A stretch of DNA of 36,143 nucleotides, taken from positions 1 to 36,143 of the forward strand of contig DAOUMU010000287.1 in assembly GCA_034409055.1 (NCBI GenBank). The letters run 5' to 3'. The DNA is from DAOUMU01 sp034409055. GTDB lineage: Bacteria > Chloroflexota > Anaerolineae > 4572-78 > J111. Made by a program: the position numbers and the translations under genes. Shown in pieces: positions 30,102-36,143 of the stretch (the stretch's first letter is position 1; the number at the start of each line of letters is the position of its first letter). The notes below the pieces were generated by a model that saw nothing but the letters and a program-made list of their open reading frames with translations, had not been told where the DNA came from and did no database searches.

Positions 30102-33100
30102 ATGCAAAGCATGTTTATTCTTTTTATTCGTCGTCTTGCCCTGCCGTTGAGCCTGGGCCTCACTTTGCTCTTGGCCTTACTTTTGTTGCCCATCGGCTGG
30201 CAACCGGCAGCCGCCCAGCCGGCGACGACCTTGCCCCCTTTGGTCCAATCAGACGCCGGGCTACAGGCCGGTTCTGGCTCTCCGGTCAGCCAGGCGGCTG
30301 CGGTCTCAAAAGTCCCAACCGGCCAACCGGTTGGGACCCGGTTAGCCATAGCCAGACCGGCCGGTTTTCTAAGGCCGGTGGTCTACCCGGCGGCTATTCC
30401 GATGGCCGGACACGCCACTGTCTGTCTTAATCCGACTCCCCTGATTAGCGATACGCTGAATAAGTCTCAACCCGATTTGAGCGATGATACTGCGCTCGTT
30501 GCTTATATTCGTGACAACGAGGTCTTCGCCTATGATAGGGGTGATTCTCCCCCCGGTCAGTCACTTACTACCGATGGGGGAGACACCCCCTCAGTTAGCG
30601 GCAATGGCCAATACATTGCCTACGTGCGTAACAACAGTATCTATCGGTACAACGTCACCTCGACCAACGTTATTACGGTCGTCGCCGGTGAGCCAGCCTT
30701 TATCGGACCGATCAATTCCGATTCCGTCATCAACCGGGACGGGACACGCATCGCCTATATTGTCAACGGCGTAGAAATCAAATTAGCTGCTGAAGTTGGA
30801 GCTACACTCACGCCCACTATCATCCCGGTCGTCCCTGCTGCTGGTGAGTTTATCAGCCACCTGGCTATCAACGCCGACGGCACCCGGATTGCCTATGTCA
30901 GCGGTGATGACGTCTTCCTGGCCGAGGTTGACTCGGGCGGTACGGTCGTTTTCTACAACAAGAAACTTTCCTCTGGGGTGAAAAGCACCACCCCCTCTAT
31001 CAGCGACGACGGTACCCGGATTGCCTACGCCCAGGATGGCAATATCCACCTGGCCATTGTGGACGCCAGCGGGACCATTGTCTCAAATACCTCCCTGATC
31101 ACCGGCGACAACAACGCCGAACCGGCCGTCAGTGGTGATGGTCACCATATTGCTTATGTAAAGGCCGGTCAGATTTACATGGCCGAGGTTAATGCTGCGG
31201 GTAATGGCGTTGACTCCGACATCCTGCTTGCCAGCGAGGGAACCAACTTCCAACCGGTCATCGACACCGTCGGCAGCTATATTATCTTTATGCACCAAGA
31301 TACCGGAAACGGGGATGACATCTACGTGGCGGAGTGCCCTACGGCCGATTTGGCCTTAACCAAAACCGTCACCCCCTCTGTGGCCAGCCGGCAGGGCGCC
31401 CTGACTTATACCATCATCATCACCAATAACGGCCCCTCTACGGTCAATGCCTACACGCTGACCGACCAATTACCGTTTGAGGGGGATGTCACTATAAAAC
31501 AACAATCTGTCCCTGGTGGAAGTTGCCAGCCACCTCTAAACGGTGTTGTCACCTGTACCTTTGGCAGCCTGACCTATCCCAATAACAACGTCACCACCGC
31601 CACTTTTGTGATTACTTCGGCCAGGGGAGGGCAAGCTGTTAATACGGCTTACGTTACCGGTCGTTCGGATGTACCTGATGGCAACCCCGACAATAACTGG
31701 AGTACCGTCACCGCCACCATCATTGCCCTGGCTGATATGGAGGTGACCAAGGTGGCCCCGGCCACGGTGGGCCGAAATAGTCCGCTGACCTATACCATCA
31801 CCATCACGAACCATGGTCCCGACGAGATTGGGCTGATCACCCTGACCGACGTATTGCCACCAGAGGTGATGGAGGACGTGCTTGACGCCGACTTTAGCGG
31901 CGGCTCTTACTTTTTTACCTGGGTCGTCGGCGGATGGCTAGAGCTTGATCCTGTCGGCAAATCTATAGGTTCGGGTAATTTCACCTCTCGCCCTTTAGAT
32001 GCAGGGCAGTCTATCTCCTGGCAGAGATTGGCCTGGAGTGAGCAGCGACCGATCCACAAAGAACTGCCCAACACTGGCCAGACGGACAACTACCCGACCG
32101 GCAACGCCGATATGACCGGCAATGTGTTGTTGATGCACATGAACGAAACATCCGGTCAAATCATAGATAGTTCTGGCAACAATAATGTTGGCACAACCTC
32201 CGGCATAAGTTATGGAGCCGACGGACGATTCAATGGGGCTTTACAATTTGATGGCTATAATGATTATGTTGAAGTGGACAATCCAACCTTGAACCCAACT
32301 AATCAAATCGCCGTCAGTGCCTGGATATATCCGACCAATTGGTTTGGCCTCAAGCGGATTATCCAAAAAGGGGCGGGAACCTTCTCTAGTGACTATGGCC
32401 AGTACAGTTTTTATGAATATGCCGATACACTTCGCTTTACGCTTGACGGTATTGGAACGGCAACATCTAGTAATTCTGTGCCCCTGAATACGTGGCATCA
32501 CGTGGTAGGAGTTTATGATGGAAGCTCTATACAGATTTGGTTAAACGGCAGTCTGGTGGGTCAACAGTTTGCATCAGGTCCCATGAGTTCCTTCCCGACA
32601 GACCCTTTATTCATTGGGGCACGGAGTACTGCTTCGGGTAGTGATAGCTTTAGCGGTCGTATAGATGAGGTAGCTATCTACAATCGAACCTTGTCGCCTA
32701 CTGAAATTATGGATCTGTATCTGCGTGGAGCGCTACGGCTGAAGTTCCAGGGGCGCACCTGCGCTTTGTCAGATTGTTCCGATGGGGGAGCTTTTGTTGG
32801 CCCTAACGGCACCTCGTTCACCTTTTACCAGTCGACCGATCCTACCAATAACTCCGTTGTTTTAACCAATTTGGCCGCCAATCGGTATTTCCAGTATAGG
32901 GCCTATCTGGAGACGGACCATATCAGTTATTCACCGCGGTTAAGCCAGGTGGCCGCAGGCGATGCTGTAAGCAACGTTGATATCTCAGGATGTGACACGT
33001 TCAGTACTGTGGACAATACGGTCACCTGCAACATTTCTAACCTGTCCGTAAGCCCTCCCGCCGTAGAGGTCACCATCGTCGCCATCGCTCCTGCCAAATC

Positions 33101-36100
33101 GGGGCTGGTGTTGAGCAATAGGGCCAGTGTCACCGCTGCCAATATCGTCGATCTTTTTGAAGATAACAACACAACAGACCCTCCCGTTACGACCACCGTC
33201 GGCTTGATCGATCTGGAGATCGACAAAACGGCCTCCCCCGAGATACTGCCGGCAGGGGGGCTGCTGGTCTACACCATTACCATCACGAACCCTCAACCCT
33301 ATCCGGCGGCGAATGTGCTTCTGACCGACATATTGCCCCCCGGCGTCATTCCGGTTACGTTGGCCGACAATTTTGACGACAATTCGCTCGACTCTAATCT
33401 GTGGCAGATCAACACAAACATTCCCGCTGGTGGAGCGGCTGTTACCGAGCAGAATGGTCGCCTGGAGTTAAAAAATAGAGGTCATTTGATTACCCGGCAG
33501 GAATACAAGCCAGGCGCTGCTGATCTCGGTTCGATTCGGGTCAAGGGGCTATGGACCTTCAACAGTTGGGATGATCGCTTGCAAATCTTGACCCGGAGTG
33601 ATGGCCAACCCGGTGGGGCTAACGGACAGACCCAAAATGGGATTGAGTTTTATGTGCAAGTAGGTTATGCTTCTCCGGTCAGAATTTATCGTGTTGAAAA
33701 TGGCACTCGTACACAGTTAGCTGAGACTACTATCCAGTACGTTGACCGGGGCGATACATTCGCCTTTGATATTTTTGACGATGGACAGAATGTCACCTTT
33801 GCTATTACCGAGGTGGCTTCAACGTTCATCTTTGATGGGCTGTCGGCCTCAACCGCTGCCACCACAGGGGCCGATTTTCCGTCCAATCATGTTGTTTTTC
33901 ACAACCGCCAGCGCACCTCATCCGATTATACGGCCTTTTTGGACAACGTGCAGATTGCCACCCCTGAGCTTGTTAATGGCTGCCCGTTCGATACCAACAC
34001 CAATACCTTTACCTGTACCTTTGACACCCTACCCCCTGGCCCCACTCTCTTTACCTTCTTGGCCAGTCCCACCCAGGATGGGCAAATTATTAACCAGGCC
34101 ACCGTTACTACCGGCGATTACGACCCCAACCAGGGTAACGATACAGATACCGCCGTCACCTCCGTCCAACCGGTGGCCGATTTGCGAGTCGCTAAATCGG
34201 CCTCGCCCCCTACGGCTACGGTGAATAGCACCATCAGCTACGCCATCACGGTTACCAATCAGGGACCTTCTGATCTGACCACAATGGCCACCCTCATAGA
34301 TACTGTGACGTCGCAGAACCTGACCAATCTGAATGTGCCCCCTGCGTGCAGTTTGAACAATTACACTATCACCTGTCCCGTCGATACCCTGGCTTCGGGT
34401 AGTTCCCAGTCGTTTACCATCAGTGCAAACACCCTTTCTGAACCGGGGATCATTACCAACACGGCCAAGGTGACCAGTCTCATGGCCGATTCCCTTCTGA
34501 CCAACAACGTGGTTACCGTCACTACCCTGGTTGATCCGGTCGATCTGAAAATTACCAAGGTCGGAGCAGAGACGGCGCAAAAGGGTAATCCTTTACAATA
34601 CACCATTATTATCACCAACAACGACAATGTCCGTACAGCTCAAAACGTGACCCTGGTCGACCAACTGGCTGGCACGGCCAGAGTAACGGTTAACTCGGCC
34701 ACGCCGGGTGGAAGCTGTAACGGGATCGGTGGGTCGGGTCCTGTGACCTGCAATCTCGGTAACCTGGCTCCTGGCCAGATCACGACGGTCAATATTACGG
34801 TTACGCCTGACACAGTGGGCATTATTACGAACACAGCTACGGTGACCAGCACCAATCCCGACTCCAACCTGGCCAACAATACGGCCAACGTTACCACTTT
34901 GGTGAACCCGGTAGACCTGGCGGTTGACAAGGTGGGACCGGCTACGGGACAAAGTAACACTCCGGTGATCTATACCATCACCTTGGTCAACAACAGCCCC
35001 ACGGTGGCCACGGTAGTGACCTTAACCGACCAACTGACAGACACAGCCAACGTGAGCAGCATCGACGTTACGCCGAAGGAGCTCGTCCTTGAGGATGATT
35101 TTAGCAGTGGTAGCATCGATCCGACGAGGTGGCTAACTAAAGCGGGGACATCAGAGGCCGATGTTGAAGTGACGCTAAACAACAAAATACAGCTTACAGA
35201 CCGGGGTTATCTGGTGACCAGTAAGCAATATGATCCCATCGTTGAAGGAGGGCTGCGGATTGTTGGCGAGTGGAGGTTCATAAACAGCACCAACGACACC
35301 CTGCACATTTTGACCCGCAGCGATGCTCAACCTGGTGCTGATGGTGCAACCCAAAACGGTATTGAGTTTTTTGCCAGCTTGCAGGATGACTACATCACGA
35401 TTAACAGGCGGTTGGACGGGAACGTCTCGAGCATAGCCACAATGAGCAAAACGCTGGCATTGTCAACCATATGGTATGATTTTGAGATCATCGACGATGG
35501 CCAAAATCTCTCATTTACGATGACAGAACAAATGGGAGGAGGTACAGCAACTGTCACCGCTACGAATATCCTCACAGATTTTCCGACAGACTATATCGTC
35601 TTCCACAATGGTTATGTGCCAGGAACCACAAAGGCTATCTCCCGCTTGGACAATCTGGCGATTACAAGAACTTCAGCCAACTTCTGTAATCCCCCAACCG
35701 ATCAGACCATAACCTGTATTTTTACCAACTTGACCCAGAACCAACCGGTAACGGTGACCGTGGTGGCTATGCCTACCCAACAGGGCCGGATCACCAACAC
35801 CGTTAACGTGACCAGTCTCGAACCCGAAATCAGCCAGAACCAAAGTAATAACACCGACGTTGTCACTACCAAGATCGATCCGGTCGATTTGGTGATCAAT
35901 AAAACCGGGTTGCTTACCCGGCTGGCCGGCCAGCCGCTGACCTACACCATTACCATCACCAATAACAGTGCCACCAATACGGTTGACGCCTTTACCCTCC
36001 TGGATACGTTAACCGGGGCAAGCGTGGATATCGGCCTGGTCAGTGCCCCAGATGCGGATGGCTGTTCGGAGGTGGGTAACACAATTAGTTGTGACTTCAG

Positions 36101-36143
36101 TAACCTGGCAGCGGGTAACCGCGTTACGGCCACCATCGTCGTC
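30102..36143 (+). CDS. Giant secreted DUF11 repeat protein, 3' end beyond the window
   Basis: The frame is open for 2014 codons from ATG 30102 (GAAGGA 5 nt upstream) to the last base. A signal peptide occupies ~1-40 (LPLSLGLTLLLALLLLPIGW, then AAAQP). Seven TolB/PD40-like repeats lie at ~120-411 (DGTRIAYVSGDDVFLAEVD and similar), probably a seven-bladed propeller. At least seven DUF11 domains follow, each starting like DLxxxKxxxP and containing YTITITNNGP. Domains 2, 3 and 6 are interrupted by concanavalin-like insertions: a LamG-type one (~673-875) and two related ones (~1087-1290, ~1663-1858) that share ILTRSDxQPG and TQNGIEF. Closely spaced behind the FG-GAP gene, it is probably in the same operon and surface-exposed. 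The C-terminus and anchor are not visible. Confidence 0.88.
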   Translation, partial: MQSMFILFIRRLALPLSLGLTLLLALLLLPIGWQPAAAQPATTLPPLVQSDAGLQAGSGSPVSQAAAVSKVPTGQPVGTRLAIARPAGFLRPVVYPAAIPMAGHATVCLNPTPLISDTLNKSQPDLSDDTALVAYIRDNEVFAYDRGDSPPGQSLTTDGGDTPSVSGNGQYIAYVRNNSIYRYNVTSTNVITVVAGEPAFIGPINSDSVINRDGTRIAYIVNGVEIKLAAEVGATLTPTIIPVVPAAGEFISHLAINADGTRIAYVSGDDVFLAEVDSGGTVVFYNKKLSSGVKSTTPSISDDGTRIAYAQDGNIHLAIVDASGTIVSNTSLITGDNNAEPAVSGDGHHIAYVKAGQIYMAEVNAAGNGVDSDILLASEGTNFQPVIDTVGSYIIFMHQDTGNGDDIYVAECPTADLALTKTVTPSVASRQGALTYTIIITNNGPSTVNAYTLTDQLPFEGDVTIKQQSVPGGSCQPPLNGVVTCTFGSLTYPNNNVTTATFVITSARGGQAVNTAYVTGRSDVPDGNPDNNWSTVTATIIALADMEVTKVAPATVGRNSPLTYTITITNHGPDEIGLITLTDVLPPEVMEDVLDADFSGGSYFFTWVVGGWLELDPVGKSIGSGNFTSRPLDAGQSISWQRLAWSEQRPIHKELPNTGQTDNYPTGNADMTGNVLLMHMNETSGQIIDSSGNNNVGTTSGISYGADGRFNGALQFDGYNDYVEVDNPTLNPTNQIAVSAWIYPTNWFGLKRIIQKGAGTFSSDYGQYSFYEYADTLRFTLDGIGTATSSNSVPLNTWHHVVGVYDGSSIQIWLNGSLVGQQFASGPMSSFPTDPLFIGARSTASGSDSFSGRIDEVAIYNRTLSPTEIMDLYLRGALRLKFQGRTCALSDCSDGGAFVGPNGTSFTFYQSTDPTNNSVVLTNLAANRYFQYRAYLETDHISYSPRLSQVAAGDAVSNVDISGCDTFSTVDNTVTCNISNLSVSPPAVEVTIVAIAPAKSGLVLSNRASVTAANIVDLFEDNNTTDPPVTTTVGLIDLEIDKTASPEILPAGGLLVYTITITNPQPYPAANVLLTDILPPGVIPVTLADNFDDNSLDSNLWQINTNIPAGGAAVTEQNGRLELKNRGHLITRQEYKPGAADLGSIRVKGLWTFNSWDDRLQILTRSDGQPGGANGQTQNGIEFYVQVGYASPVRIYRVENGTRTQLAETTIQYVDRGDTFAFDIFDDGQNVTFAITEVASTFIFDGLSASTAATTGADFPSNHVVFHNRQRTSSDYTAFLDNVQIATPELVNGCPFDTNTNTFTCTFDTLPPGPTLFTFLASPTQDGQIINQATVTTGDYDPNQGNDTDTAVTSVQPVADLRVAKSASPPTATVNSTISYAITVTNQGPSDLTTMATLIDTVTSQNLTNLNVPPACSLNNYTITCPVDTLASGSSQSFTISANTLSEPGIITNTAKVTSLMADSLLTNNVVTVTTLVDPVDLKITKVGAETAQKGNPLQYTIIITNNDNVRTAQNVTLVDQLAGTARVTVNSATPGGSCNGIGGSGPVTCNLGNLAPGQITTVNITVTPDTVGIITNTATVTSTNPDSNLANNTANVTTLVNPVDLAVDKVGPATGQSNTPVIYTITLVNNSPTVATVVTLTDQLTDTANVSSIDVTPKELVLEDDFSSGSIDPTRWLTKAGTSEADVEVTLNNKIQLTDRGYLVTSKQYDPIVEGGLRIVGEWRFINSTNDTLHILTRSDAQPGADGATQNGIEFFASLQDDYITINRRLDGNVSSIATMSKTLALSTIWYDFEIIDDGQNLSFTMTEQMGGGTATVTATNILTDFPTDYIVFHNGYVPGTTKAISRLDNLAITRTSANFCNPPTDQTITCIFTNLTQNQPVTVTVVAMPTQQGRITNTVNVTSLEPEISQNQSNNTDVVTTKIDPVDLVINKTGLLTRLAGQPLTYTITITNNSATNTVDAFTLLDTLTGASVDIGLVSAPDADGCSEVGNTISCDFSNLAAGNRVTATIVV

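Noticed and set aside
33742..34224. Alternative sense-strand ORF inside the giant DUF11 gene
   Set aside because: The frame starting at ATG 30102 is open across the entire region and encodes continuous DUF11 and lectin-like domains. The alternative has Pro-rich shadow composition.

Overview
All recognisable genes in this window lie on the + strand. They form a locus for an extracellular contractile injection system (eCIS, the phage-tail-like family that includes Afp, PVC and MAC), followed by a block of very large multi-domain envelope or secreted proteins. The host is probably a member of Chloroflexota (Anaerolineae-like). The clues are Thr/Pro linkers of the TPTPTxTP type, a YLPIILK-type motif, large DUF11/FG-GAP proteins, moderate GC content and short palindromic intergenic repeats. 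No rRNA, tRNA or conserved housekeeping gene is present to confirm this.

Region 1 (184-15851) is the particle. In order it encodes a DUF4255/Pvc16-type tail cap, one sheath, two tail tubes, a small tail-assembly-type protein, a DUF6760-like small ORF, a 77-aa protein, a third tube, a 1020-aa Pro/Glu-rich repeat protein, a LysM hub/adaptor (Afp7-like), a VgrG-like spike (Afp8-like), gp25 (Afp9-like), baseplate J (Afp11-like), a tail protein I/Afp12-like protein with an added N-terminal beta domain, and a DUF4159-type protein. Most genes from 11002 to 15851 overlap or nearly abut, which suggests translational coupling. An AAA+ ATPase (Afp15), a PAAR tip, a tail fibre and a conventional helical tape measure are not seen in the window.

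Region 2 (15872-30074) holds a SAM methyltransferase with a PF10119-type regulatory domain, then a module of two FHA-fold proteins flanking a membrane-anchored von Willebrand A protein, then a secreted protein with 14 FG-GAP/VCBS-like repeats, PKD and FN3 domains. Region 3 (30102 to the window end) is a giant secreted protein that runs off the 3' edge. It has a seven-repeat TolB-like propeller and at least seven DUF11 domains, three of which carry a large domain inserted at the same place.

The most striking observation is at the end of the 123-aa gene at 4063-4434. A G-GGG-GGG heptamer lies in the zero frame, followed 6 nt later by a 14-bp stem with one mismatch. The next ORF lies in the -1 frame and has no ATG, GTG or TTG start. 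This looks like a programmed -1 ribosomal frameshift, as known for tail assembly chaperones of siphophages and myophages, but inside an eCIS. Other points of interest are the Pro/Glu repeat protein as a possible unusual tape measure or lumen component, a C-terminal peptide shared between it and the 77-aa protein, and two FHA domains that both lack the phosphothreonine-binding residues.
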